Shown one piece after another: positions 24,420 to 33,218 of a DNA stretch of 64,000 nt. A program made the position numbers and the translations under genes. The stretch spans positions 160,977 through 224,976 of the forward strand of contig CANRLF010000002.1 of assembly GCA_947631395.1 (NCBI GenBank). The letters are read 5' to 3'. This DNA comes from an uncultured Oscillospiraceae bacterium. Its GTDB lineage: Bacteria; Bacillota; Clostridia; Oscillospirales; Oscillospiraceae. Under the pieces are notes generated by a model. It was not told the DNA's origin. It did not search any database and was given only the letters and a program-made list of their open reading frames with translations. Every line of letters starts with the position of its first letter. The stretch's first letter is position 1.

Positions 24420-25745
24420 TTATAAATTCTGCTTGATGATACGGGTAATGAGGCCGACGGCTACACCCTGATCCTCATCAAGACGTGTTACGGAAAAACT
24501 GACGTCGTCTCCCTTGCCCGGAGTACGGCGGTCATAGCAGGAGTGAGCGATGGCGTTGACGCCGTTGTTGAGCCGAATAAAAACAACGCCGCCGCGAACA
24601 TCAGTCACCCGCCCGGCGTATCTGCCCTGCCTAACGCATTTTTTAAGGTCGTCGCTTGGAGCACTGGGCGATACGCTGCGTACATCAGCTGAGATGCTCA
24701 GTTCCTCCGGGGTATCTCCGGTGATTTTGTTGACGCGGACGAGTATACGCTGTCCCACATGGAAGTCATCGGCCGCGTTACCGACCCAGGCCCTCGACAG
24801 AGCGCGGGCTACGATGGGACACTCCACACCGAACACCTCAACACGGACGATCTTCTCGGCAACGGCGACCACACGGGCCTGTACAACGCGCCCTTCGTAA
24901 ATCATGGGTTCTCCGCGCTCGTTTTTATCGAAATAGAAGCTCTGGCGCTTGCGCAGCATGGCGTCACGCCGGCTGGCGACAACGCTGTGGGTCTTGTTCT
25001 CATGGCCCTTCACAACAAAGTCTATCTCCGAACCAAGACGCGCGGTGAGGATACCGCGCATACGGCTCATAAGCTCCTGATATTCAGGACCGGTGGGCAT
25101 TCTTCCCGTTATGAGCATCATCTCCTTGACGGGGATCGCCACCCGAAAGCCCTTGTAGTTGACCACCGCCACAGTAAGGCCGGATTCTGTGCGCTCAACG
25201 CCGTCAAGCGTTCCGGTGAGTATGCGCCGGGTCCAGTGCGCGTTTTGGATCTCATGCCATATGACGGCCTCCTGCTCTTCGGCGGTCTGTATTTCAGCCC
25301 CGGCCTCTATGGTCAATACGCGGTCACGGCGGGGCAGGGCGGACTCTGCCGGACGTGCCGAGCCGTGGGACGCTTCGGGTATATCGCTATCCACACCGGT
25401 GGTTGCCTCGACGCTCACTGTATCTTGACCTTCTGAAGTGTGGTCAGGTGACGGTAAATCGGGGGCAGAATCGAGCGTCAGCGGCTCCTCATCGCTGTGC
25501 TCCGCTCCACCGGCTTCCCCCAGCTCCTGTAGTAACGCTCCATATTCGGGGTCGTCGCTTTCCATGTCGCCTCCGTCAGACGGTGGGACGGCAACGGTTG
25601 ACGAGTCGGCCGTCTCAGCGTTGACGGGATTATCGCCGGGGTTGGAGTCCTCGACTGGAGCCGCTTCAACCTCGGCCTCGGGGTTGCCGGGGCCGGTGCT
25701 CTCCGCGGTTTGTTCTTCGGATACTTCGGTTTTCTTTCTGGGCAT
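24420..25745 (-). CDS. ICE protein with S1-like OB-fold domains
   Basis: The 441-residue protein has an acidic, disordered N-terminal 130 residues. At the C-terminus, GRVVQARVVAVAEKIVRVEVFGVECPI and GRYAGRVTDVRGGVVFIRLNNGVNAI segments look like two S1-type OB folds. S1 domains bind single-stranded nucleic acid. The stop is 12 bp before the anchor-protein gene and the start is 6 bp after VirD4, so it belongs to the transfer operon. A role in binding transferred DNA or mRNA is possible but not shown. Confidence 0.75.
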   Translation of the reverse strand: MPRKKTEVSEEQTAESTGPGNPEAEVEAAPVEDSNPGDNPVNAETADSSTVAVPPSDGGDMESDDPEYGALLQELGEAGGAEHSDEEPLTLDSAPDLPSPDHTSEGQDTVSVEATTGVDSDIPEASHGSARPAESALPRRDRVLTIEAGAEIQTAEEQEAVIWHEIQNAHWTRRILTGTLDGVERTESGLTVAVVNYKGFRVAIPVKEMMLITGRMPTGPEYQELMSRMRGILTARLGSEIDFVVKGHENKTHSVVASRRDAMLRKRQSFYFDKNERGEPMIYEGRVVQARVVAVAEKIVRVEVFGVECPIVARALSRAWVGNAADDFHVGQRILVRVNKITGDTPEELSISADVRSVSPSAPSDDLKKCVRQGRYAGRVTDVRGGVVFIRLNNGVNAIAHSCYDRRTPGKGDDVSFSVTRLDEDQGVAVGLITRIIKQNL

Positions 25746-25751
25746 GATAAA

Positions 25752-27686
25752 TTATTCCTCCTTTTCCGGTTTTGACAATATTGATTCCTTGGTGGCGCTG
25801 ACGATTTGTTGTGAGTTCCCTTGAGCTGACTTCGCGGCAGGGCGCTTTGCAGGAGGGCGCATTGCCCCTTTGACAGCTTTCCCGGAAATACGAGCCGGGG
25901 GAGGCGGCGCGTCGTTCTCTACCGGCTTACCGTCTTCACGTATCCGGGCCTGCCACGCGGGGATGTGGGAGGCGGCCTTGGCGGGCCGCAGTTTTTTCGC
26001 CTCCGGGTGCTTGGAATAGTCGTACTTGTCAACCTCCAATACCTTCTTGCCCCTCAGTATCACCAGGGCCTTGTCGATGTCCATGCGCAGGACCTCATCC
26101 ATAGTCATAAGCTTGCGCTTTCCAACGCCGCTGGTCTCCCGGTATTCCGGCGTATAGTTGGATATTCTCCAGGTGCCAAGCTGCTTTGCGCGGCTTGTGA
26201 CGGAGATGCTGGCCTCGCCCGTGCGGTCCGAGATGAATTGCGCCGTCAAAGCGTCAGTACACCCAAGAAAAAGGGTTATATCGCAGTTGCCAAGTATCTC
26301 CTGCCACTGATTGTTCGGGTAGCGGTTTTGCAGACCCGCCAGATTCTGAAATACGCAGGACATACTGATATTCCTTGAACGGATAACGCTGATTTTTCGG
26401 CTTAAATCCGGTATAACTCCACAGGCGCACAACTCCTCGCCTAATACGTGGACGGGTACAGGCAACGCTCCGCCGGGACATTTTTCATCGGCGTACCGCA
26501 CGAGCTTGATAAATATAAACGAAAGAAACAGCGAGGACAGGAAATCAAAGGTGCTGTCCTGATCGCTGGTTATGCAGTAATAGGCGCAGGGCTGTTTGCC
26601 GGGAAGCTCCAGGTCAATATCGTCAAAGGCCGTTATGTTCCTGATGCCCTGATTTTGAAAGACCTGAAGGCGGGAGCCGAGGCCGATGATCACACCGCCC
26701 CTGACGCTTTCCCCGGACTGCTTAAAAATGCTGTAAGGCGATTTGGCGGGGTGGCCAATGGGGAGCACATCAAAAAGGGCGTCAAGCTCCTTCTCCTCGC
26801 TGGTGGCGAGAAGCTGATATACCTCCCCGATATTCCTGCGTTCCTTAGGAAAGTTCCGCTCCACATAGAGCACGAGGGCCTTGAGCAGGTTCATCTCCGC
26901 GCTGTCCCAGAAGTGGTCGCCACGCTCACTGCCAGTGTTCCTTATGATGACGTCACAGAAAAGCTGGGCCAGAAGCTCCTGACCGTTTATCTCCGACAGA
27001 CAGTTCCATGAGTCCGACGCCGCCGGTGTGACTAAATTGAACACCTTCACCGTGTAGCCCTGCTCCCGCAGGTAGGCGCTGGTCTTTTCATAAAGCTCGC
27101 TCTTGGGATCGCATATCACCAGCGAGGACTTGCGGGCGGCGCTTTGCAGGATCATATTGACGCAGAAGGCCCGTGTCTTTTTGGAGCCGCTGGCGCCGTA
27201 GACTGCCAGATTGCCGTTGAAGCGGGTATTCAGCGGTACACAGACCACCTCGCCGTCCAACTCGCCAAGGATGGTACCCGAATGGCGCCGTATGTTGGGT
27301 ACGAGGTCCAAAACCTCCTGAGCCTCCTTCTTGCTCATAAACCCCGCCGTTCCGTAGGTGCCCTTGCTGGAGTAGATCAGGTTGCGGTCCCGGTCGTATT
27401 CGCCGGTGTCGCTGTATCCCATGCGCATGACCATGAGGACAAGTATCGCCAACGCCGCGACGCATAGCATAACGCCGTAAAGGCCGTAGGGAAAACGGAA
27501 CGCCGCGGCAAGGCAGGCCAAAAAGCCGGCGTCGGGCGATTGCGGGGAGGTACCGAAGGCCGCCCCGGAGGATTGCCACTCCTTATAATTACTGATGAAC
27601 TGGGAAAGGAAACCGCCTCCGTAAAGGAGCGCGGTAATCGCGGCGGGAATGGCTATACACAGCTTGACTATCTTTTGTCGGGAGAT
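25752..27686 (-). CDS. VirD4/TraG-type conjugation coupling protein
   Basis: The protein carries the coupling-protein ATPase: Walker A-like GASGSKKT, the DPKSELYEKT segment, Walker B in the VLGEELCAC region, and the late LGCTDALTAQFIS and DRTGEASIS motifs. Two N-terminal membrane helices are expected; the frame upstream of the TTG at 27521 encodes the first, KLCIAIPAAITALLYGGGFL. The frame is open back to 27701, with no ATG, GTG or TTG between 27521 and there. A start near ATC 27686, nine bases after GAGAGGAG, is my best guess and overlaps the upstream gene. VirD4 brings the relaxase-DNA complex to the channel. Confidence 0.85.
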   Translation of the reverse strand: MSRQKIVKLCIAIPAAITALLYGGGFLSQFISNYKEWQSSGAAFGTSPQSPDAGFLACLAAAFRFPYGLYGVMLCVAALAILVLMVMRMGYSDTGEYDRDRNLIYSSKGTYGTAGFMSKKEAQEVLDLVPNIRRHSGTILGELDGEVVCVPLNTRFNGNLAVYGASGSKKTRAFCVNMILQSAARKSSLVICDPKSELYEKTSAYLREQGYTVKVFNLVTPAASDSWNCLSEINGQELLAQLFCDVIIRNTGSERGDHFWDSAEMNLLKALVLYVERNFPKERRNIGEVYQLLATSEEKELDALFDVLPIGHPAKSPYSIFKQSGESVRGGVIIGLGSRLQVFQNQGIRNITAFDDIDLELPGKQPCAYYCITSDQDSTFDFLSSLFLSFIFIKLVRYADEKCPGGALPVPVHVLGEELCACGVIPDLSRKISVIRSRNISMSCVFQNLAGLQNRYPNNQWQEILGNCDITLFLGCTDALTAQFISDRTGEASISVTSRAKQLGTWRISNYTPEYRETSGVGKRKLMTMDEVLRMDIDKALVILRGKKVLEVDKYDYSKHPEAKKLRPAKAASHIPAWQARIREDGKPVENDAPPPPARISGKAVKGAMRPPAKRPAAKSAQGNSQQIVSATKESILSKPEKEE

Positions 27687-28810
27687 AAAAACACGCTCCT
27701 CTCATACGCTTCAAAGTCGATACACGAAATGGATACGTTCTGGCCGCATACACGCCGCAGGGCTTTTTCCTGAAAATCAAAGCAGTAAAGCGTCCCGCTC
27801 CGTCCGCTGAGCTCCAGGGCCGTGTTAAATCCGTAAATACGGGGCATATCGCAGGTGTAGGCAAAGATGACCGGACGGCCGCCGTCCATTGCGTCGTTCT
27901 CTATACCCCAATGGGGAAGGGGAGGCGACAGGCCGTGGCTGAGTATTCCGTCCAATACAGCCCTCCTTTCGGTGTCACATATAAGCTGTAGAACAACGTC
28001 GCCGTGACGGTCGAGGGGCAGAAAGTAAAAGTGTTCAAAGCTGCCGTCAAGCACGAAGCGGCTGCCGGCTTTCGCGCCCTCAGAACTCATTATCCCGGTC
28101 ATCTGCTCCATATCAGAGGCGAACACGACCGCGGATTGATTTGTCCGGGAGTATTGCGCGGAAAGCCGCCCTTGACATAGCTCCATTTCCAGAAGCGCCT
28201 TTAGCCGCATCTCGGCCTTGTACTCCCACCTCATAATGCCGGGTCCGGTGTTGTATACTGCAAGAATGTCATTAGGGGTGAGAAGTACGCCGGTAGAGCG
28301 GGAACCGCGGATCTTGACGGCCTGTTGACCAAGCCCCTTGACCTCTCTTGAGCTGAAGTAGGATGGCCTGTCGATCAACATCTGTCCGGCAGGCAGGTCA
28401 GGAGAGAAGATGGGTTCTTTTTCCCATGGCAGTACGGAGATGCCGGCGTTATACACCGACACAAGCACCTCGGCCATACGCCAAAGCCGCAGACGGCGGG
28501 TCAACTCGGATTTAAGCCTGTTTGTTTCCGCGTCTCCCGTAATGTAGGGAGAAAACTCGCAGGGCCAGTTGTCAATCAGCAGATGTTTTGCCTTGGCTGT
28601 CAGACGAAGGCAACGAAGACCGTCACGGTAGAAGGTACGCAAAAGACCGTCCCTCTTTAACAGCTTTATCGCGTACTCCTTGTACGATCCGGAGGCGGGA
28701 AGACGGCTCACCTGAGAAACGGGAAACTCGCCGGACAGAGCGGTGAGCGCGAGAAGCAGGCCCGGAAAAGTATCAAACCCCGGAAGCTCATGGCGGCATG
28801 AATCCGGCAC
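27668..28810 (-). CDS. ICE protein upstream of VirD4, function unknown
   Basis: The 380-residue soluble protein starts at GTG 28810, nine bases after AAAAGGAG. The first 110 residues look like a winged-helix region (LASGSYKEYAIKLLKRDGLL, then LRLTAKAKHLL). The rest is mixed alpha/beta with no clear catalytic motif. Its end overlaps the likely VirD4 start, suggesting coupled translation. The winged-helix followed by an alpha/beta domain recalls replication-relaxation proteins of Gram-positive mobile elements, but the match is weak. Confidence 0.7.
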   Translation of the reverse strand: MPDSCRHELPGFDTFPGLLLALTALSGEFPVSQVSRLPASGSYKEYAIKLLKRDGLLRTFYRDGLRCLRLTAKAKHLLIDNWPCEFSPYITGDAETNRLKSELTRRLRLWRMAEVLVSVYNAGISVLPWEKEPIFSPDLPAGQMLIDRPSYFSSREVKGLGQQAVKIRGSRSTGVLLTPNDILAVYNTGPGIMRWEYKAEMRLKALLEMELCQGRLSAQYSRTNQSAVVFASDMEQMTGIMSSEGAKAGSRFVLDGSFEHFYFLPLDRHGDVVLQLICDTERRAVLDGILSHGLSPPLPHWGIENDAMDGGRPVIFAYTCDMPRIYGFNTALELSGRSGTLYCFDFQEKALRRVCGQNVSISCIDFEAYERSVFLSPDKR

Positions 28811-28864
28811 AGTGTAAGACTCCTTTTCGTCGATATTTTACCGAGGGGTCTACAACCTCGGTGC

Positions 28865-28891
28865 TTTTTGCCCCCAGTGGGCCCGCAAAAA
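28865..28891. terminator. Hairpin in the gap between transfer genes
   Basis: TTTTTGC and GCAAAAA flank a GC-rich loop that can pair further (CCCA/TGGG). It could stop transcription in either direction and lies just before the 380-residue gene. Confidence 0.5.
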
Positions 28892-28924
28892 TCGGCGGCA
28901 GACCGGGACATTTGATATGAACAA

Positions 28925-28972
28925 ACCGTATCCCGTTTGGCGGAGGGAAAAGAGGCCAAAATGGGATACGGT
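28925..28972. terminator. Inverted repeat after the DUF6100-like gene
   Basis: ACCGTATCCC-TTTGGC pairs with GCCAAA-GGGATACGGT across 14 bases of loop. It starts six bases after the TAG of the minus-strand gene. T-rich tails are short, so termination may be partial. Confidence 0.6.
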
Positions 28973-28977
28973 ATTTT

Positions 28978-29640
28978 CTATTGAGAACCGATGTCCTGAG
29001 CCGTTATTTCCTGAGACTCAAGCCATGCGGGGAAACGTGACACGTCCATGACAAACATTTGCGTACAGTCGATCTCGCCCAGCTTCGTGGTGTGATATAC
29101 GTCGCACAGAAGCCCACCGTCATCTATCAGCAGATATGCCGCCACCGCGTCAAGTATTTGCTTGACCTCCAGATTGTCGTAGTCACGTACACGGCGCTCG
29201 TAGTTATCGCGGCTGTAATTATGCGCAAAGCAAACTGTGCAGTTTCGCAGCCTCTTGACCGTATGCTCCCTGACGTATCTCTCCAGAGCGGCGGTGAGCG
29301 GGTCGATCAGATATTCCGCGCTCCGTGACTGCTTGCGCTTTGGAAGGAGGCAGGGCAGGGTTATTTCAAAAATACCATCCCGCTCAAGGATTTCTACGCC
29401 CTGCGCCTGGGCGGCTGAGCTGAGATATTCGTTTTTACGGACTCCGGTGCTGGCGTAGATGAGGTGCCGGAGGCGGCAGGCCACCGTCTCCGCCCGGAGC
29501 GCGGCATCGGTGGACAGGACCTCGTAATTGTCCGGGTATCGCTGGATGTCAGTGGCGCTCATGGCATATAGTGCGCTTTGCAGTCGTTGAGTGTCGTCCA
29601 GTATCGAGGAGATCCTCCGTGACAGCGCGGAACGGTTCAA
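28978..29640 (-). CDS. DUF6100-like ICE protein
   Basis: The 220-residue soluble protein has AALRAETVACRLRHLIYAST, LPCLLPKRKQSRSAEYLIDP and RRVRDYDNLEVKQILDAVAA. These are the segments I associate with DUF6100 of clostridial ICEs. The RDYDN-x-E-x-K pattern recalls RusA-type resolvases, where Asp residues bind metal, so a nuclease role could be tested. The start overlaps the stop of the DUF5697 gene by four bases. The family name is from memory; the function is unknown. Confidence 0.7.
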   Translation of the reverse strand: MNRSALSRRISSILDDTQRLQSALYAMSATDIQRYPDNYEVLSTDAALRAETVACRLRHLIYASTGVRKNEYLSSAAQAQGVEILERDGIFEITLPCLLPKRKQSRSAEYLIDPLTAALERYVREHTVKRLRNCTVCFAHNYSRDNYERRVRDYDNLEVKQILDAVAAYLLIDDGGLLCDVYHTTKLGEIDCTQMFVMDVSRFPAWLESQEITAQDIGSQ

Positions 29641-30170
29641 GGGCTTGCTCCTTCCTTCCTGTAATACCTGACCTCGCCCTCACCGGATACCGTACAGTAC
29701 CCACTGACGTTGGGAAGAACGAGGTTCGATATTTGCTCCGGGTCTTCAACAATCACCAGATACCGGGAGGCCTGGCCTTCGCTGTCCGCCAGCACACGGG
29801 ACAGCAATATCTCTTTTCCCCGGACGGCCTCAACTATCTCATAGACCTCACCGCCGGCGAAGAAGATGATTTTGGCCGGATAGTCGCCGGCGGTGTGGTA
29901 TTCCACGTCCTTGATGAAGTCCGCCAGTACCCACACCGCCGCCATGAGTCCCCGGTCTGCATTAACAAGGCTGTCCGGAGCGGCACAGTAAAACCCGTCA
30001 ACCAGCCACACGCGGTTTTGACGGACCAGATAGGATAGCAGATTCTTTACTTTATCGTCCTTTCCGGGGTGAAGCCTCAGAAGCTGTGCCTCCGTCAAAG
30101 CCTTATAAATCGTTATGTCCCGGAGCAGAGCGCCGGCGTCGCGGGCGTAAATTTGATCTCTTGTTTTCAT
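29637..30170 (-). CDS. DUF5697-like ICE protein
   Basis: The 177-residue protein begins MKTRDQIYARDAGALLRDIT and continues with LHPGKDDKVKNLLSYLVRQN, a winged-helix-like region, then an alpha/beta half. This matches the DUF5697 proteins I associate with CTn-type ICEs next to VirB4. ATG 30170 has only GAGGT as ribosome site, eight bases away. Its stop overlaps the start of the DUF6100-like gene. A regulatory role is possible from the winged-helix shape; nothing is proven. Confidence 0.7.
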   Translation of the reverse strand: MKTRDQIYARDAGALLRDITIYKALTEAQLLRLHPGKDDKVKNLLSYLVRQNRVWLVDGFYCAAPDSLVNADRGLMAAVWVLADFIKDVEYHTAGDYPAKIIFFAGGEVYEIVEAVRGKEILLSRVLADSEGQASRYLVIVEDPEQISNLVLPNVSGYCTVSGEGEVRYYRKEGASP

Positions 30171-30320
30171 GGACTTTTACCTCGACATATATGTATAATC
30201 GCCGTATTGCAGGCGCATTGGATATGAAAGCCGGATATTATGCGTATTAAGCGAGCATTACGGGCGCGTTAGCCGGCTCAGTCGATAGCCGGCGCGTATA
30301 AAAGCCGTATAATACCCGCG

Positions 30321-33209
30321 TTATGCCGAGCTCTTTTCGCCGGATCTGTCAAGGAGCTCCTGAAGCTCCCGGCGGTCGGTGGTTATAAGCTCCTTCTCCA
30401 GCTGACTGCACTTTATCTCCACCGTTACATTGTTATTGTTGGTGCTGATGAGGCCGCTCCCACGCTCAAAGTGTGTGATTTCCATGACCTCGGCCTCGGA
30501 CAGGTGTAGGATGGACTGGACTCTGCGTGCTTCTTCCTCCTCCAAATTCAGAAGTATCTTCGTTTTGGCGTTGTTGATGATGCCCTTGCCGTATTTACCG
30601 TCCTCCAGAGCGAAGAAGTCGTTGATGTCCTGGGTGGCGCAAATGGCGGAGCCGCCGTAACCGCGTATGATTTTGAAAATCTCCAGAACGAACTCCGCAG
30701 CCATCCGATTGCTGTTGGCGCCTATCAACTGCCAGCACTCGTCAATGAAGATTGCCTTTTCAACAGTCCGGTTTTCCTTGGCCTTGTCCCAGACGTAATC
30801 AAGCGCCACGAACATACCCACCGTCAGAAGGTCACCGGTGAGCTCCGAGATGTCCAGAACGGTATATTTGTTGTCCAGAGACACGTTGGTCTGCTGGTTG
30901 AAGGTGCGGGCCGAGCCGTTGACAAGGCGGTTTATGATATTCGCGAGCCGCTTTGTATCTGTAGACTCCTTCAGGACCTCATAGAGGTCGCCCAGCACCG
31001 GCATCGTCCGGTACTGGCCGGGACGTTCCGGGTCGTCAAGCGAGCTGTTTTCATGGGTGATGCCGAGGTTTGCGTATGTACGTATCAGCGCGTCGTCAAG
31101 GAGCTGGCGCTCCTCGTGGCTCATATCAGGGATAAGCAGGCTGAAAAAGATATGGAGGCGCTGAATCTTGGCGGCGAGAAGGGATTTTTCCACGCCGGGA
31201 CCGTCGAGCATCTCATCTACCGTCCTGTCGACCTTTCGTATCTCCATGACGTTGATGCAGTTTTGTGAGGCGGGGGAAATTTGGATGAACTCTCCGCCAA
31301 TGTTGGAGCAGGCCCGGTGAAACTCATGGCCCTTAAGCGGGGCTACGATAAACACCTGGATACCCTTTCGCCGCATCCGTGTTGCCATCAGCTGCATGGT
31401 GAAGCTCTTACCGGCTCCGCTGGTGCCGAGGATGGCGATATTCGCGTTTTTGTAAATGCGGGAGTCGAAGATGTCCACGATGATCAGTGAGTTGTTGTGC
31501 TTGTTCACGCCAAGAAGGATGCCGTTGTCGTCACACATCTCATAGGAGGTGAAGGGATAACAGCTCGCCGCTCCGAGAGTCAGCACGTTTCGCTTTGACC
31601 GCTCGTAGAGGTGCTTTTCCAGAGAGACAAGGGGAAGGGAGGATAAAAACGCCTGTTCCTCACAGAAGGAACAGGGCTGTACGTCCATATCCTGAGAGAG
31701 CAGGAGCTTTTTCATCTCAGCGCATTTCCACTCAAGGTCCTCCACGCTCCCCGCGGTGACGGTGATGAGCAGATTGAGGTAGTAGAAGTCCTCGTTGTTC
31801 CCCAACCCGTCCTTCAGGAAATACCCGCTGCGGATGGCTCCGTCCAGGTCGTCAAAGTCGGTATTCGTGTCACTTGTCTCTTTGATTTTGCTTCGGTTGA
31901 TGCGCAGCTGCTGGCCCAGTTTTCGGATCATCCGGTCCTTGGGCTGACGGGTGAGGAACATGTCAAGGTCTATACCGTCACCGGCATTGACCAGAAGGCT
32001 CAGCCACCCGGCCGGGACCTGAGACTTGTAACCGCCGGAGGGGATAAGCATATAGGCGTAATAGACGCCGTCTATACAGATGTACCGCCCATGAGAAAAA
32101 TCTATATGGGAGGGAGCGTAGAACTCATTGACGGGTATATCATCCACGGAGCGCCCGGACGCCATATATTCAGCAACGACCCGGCTCGCTTTATCCTCAA
32201 AGGAATATTCGTTGCTCTCCTTTCGGCAGAGGATGTGGTATAGTATTGCCGCCGTGGCCTCGGTCTCATCATCGTGATTGAGCACAAAGCTGTTACCGCA
32301 CTGGCGCAAATAGTTTGCGGCGGACCGGGCCGCGGTTTGAAGCGCCGCTATGGCTTCTTCCTCCTCGTGACCGCGTTTTGTTCCGGGAAGCGGCTCATAC
32401 TCAAATATCAGGAAGAACCGACGCGTGATCGCTTCTCTGGAGCCAAGCTGACGGATGAGCTTCAGATAATCCTCCTGAAGCATACGGCAGTGCGGATCGG
32501 TCTCATGCTCAAGCTCCTGTCGCACCGTCTGAACATGCCGGTCAATGTCCGCACGTTTTGTCAGCACCTTGAACTGGACCTTCACCGGAGCGATTTTCAG
32601 ATAGCTGATAAACGACCAGATGATGCTTCGCTGTTCCTGGGCGCTTCTAAGGAGAAAATTGACCGGAACGACTTCCACCGCCTTTACATAGCGGTGATCC
32701 CGTGTGCAGATGACCCCGTGAACGATTTTTTCTATCGGGACGTATTCGGCAAGCGGATTCAGCGGCTTTTTATCCTCCGGAATAAAGGTCTTGTACTGAT
32801 TTATCTTACGTCCCTTTACATCCACGCGCATACTGTTACGGTTCCTGGGGATGTTGCTTTTCTTTTCCGCTCTGGCGCTGCTTTTCGCGGTGCTCTCCTT
32901 TGCGGTTTCCACATCCTTGTCCAGGGTCCTGCGGTTTCGGAGATAAGTGAAAAACTGGAGCACAAATTCGGATAGGCTTCCGCCGCCAATCCCGATGAGA
33001 GCAACCAGCGCCAAGGGCAGCGCCGTAAGGCATAAAATAATGATCCGGACGGTCAGGGACAGGGAAAGACCCATGACAGGCACCCCGGTCACGACGGCCA
33101 GAACACCGGCCTCAATCACGTTGCGGGTCTTGAACATGCCGCCGAGTAAAGTGCCGCCCTCAATGAAATTCGGTGGGATATAGTAGATATCCCGTTCATC
33201 TTGTCTCAT
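30321..33209 (-). CDS. VirB4-family conjugation ATPase with PrgI-like N-terminus
   Basis: The 962-residue protein starts with about 100 residues holding two membrane helices (YYIPPNFIEGGTLLGG, then VTGVPVMGLSLSL and IIILCLTALPLALVALIGIG), as in the separate PrgI proteins of ICEs. The rest is a VirB4 ATPase with Walker A GTSGAGKS (595-602) and Walker B AIFIDECWQLI near 795. VirB4 powers assembly and transport of the type IV secretion channel. ATG 33209 follows GAGGAA. In many Tn1549 relatives PrgI and VirB4 are neighbouring genes; here they are one protein. Confidence 0.93.
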   Translation of the reverse strand: MRQDERDIYYIPPNFIEGGTLLGGMFKTRNVIEAGVLAVVTGVPVMGLSLSLTVRIIILCLTALPLALVALIGIGGGSLSEFVLQFFTYLRNRRTLDKDVETAKESTAKSSARAEKKSNIPRNRNSMRVDVKGRKINQYKTFIPEDKKPLNPLAEYVPIEKIVHGVICTRDHRYVKAVEVVPVNFLLRSAQEQRSIIWSFISYLKIAPVKVQFKVLTKRADIDRHVQTVRQELEHETDPHCRMLQEDYLKLIRQLGSREAITRRFFLIFEYEPLPGTKRGHEEEEAIAALQTAARSAANYLRQCGNSFVLNHDDETEATAAILYHILCRKESNEYSFEDKASRVVAEYMASGRSVDDIPVNEFYAPSHIDFSHGRYICIDGVYYAYMLIPSGGYKSQVPAGWLSLLVNAGDGIDLDMFLTRQPKDRMIRKLGQQLRINRSKIKETSDTNTDFDDLDGAIRSGYFLKDGLGNNEDFYYLNLLITVTAGSVEDLEWKCAEMKKLLLSQDMDVQPCSFCEEQAFLSSLPLVSLEKHLYERSKRNVLTLGAASCYPFTSYEMCDDNGILLGVNKHNNSLIIVDIFDSRIYKNANIAILGTSGAGKSFTMQLMATRMRRKGIQVFIVAPLKGHEFHRACSNIGGEFIQISPASQNCINVMEIRKVDRTVDEMLDGPGVEKSLLAAKIQRLHIFFSLLIPDMSHEERQLLDDALIRTYANLGITHENSSLDDPERPGQYRTMPVLGDLYEVLKESTDTKRLANIINRLVNGSARTFNQQTNVSLDNKYTVLDISELTGDLLTVGMFVALDYVWDKAKENRTVEKAIFIDECWQLIGANSNRMAAEFVLEIFKIIRGYGGSAICATQDINDFFALEDGKYGKGIINNAKTKILLNLEEEEARRVQSILHLSEAEVMEITHFERGSGLISTNNNNVTVEIKCSQLEKELITTDRRELQELLDRSGEKSSA

Positions 33210-33218
33210 ATAAATTCC

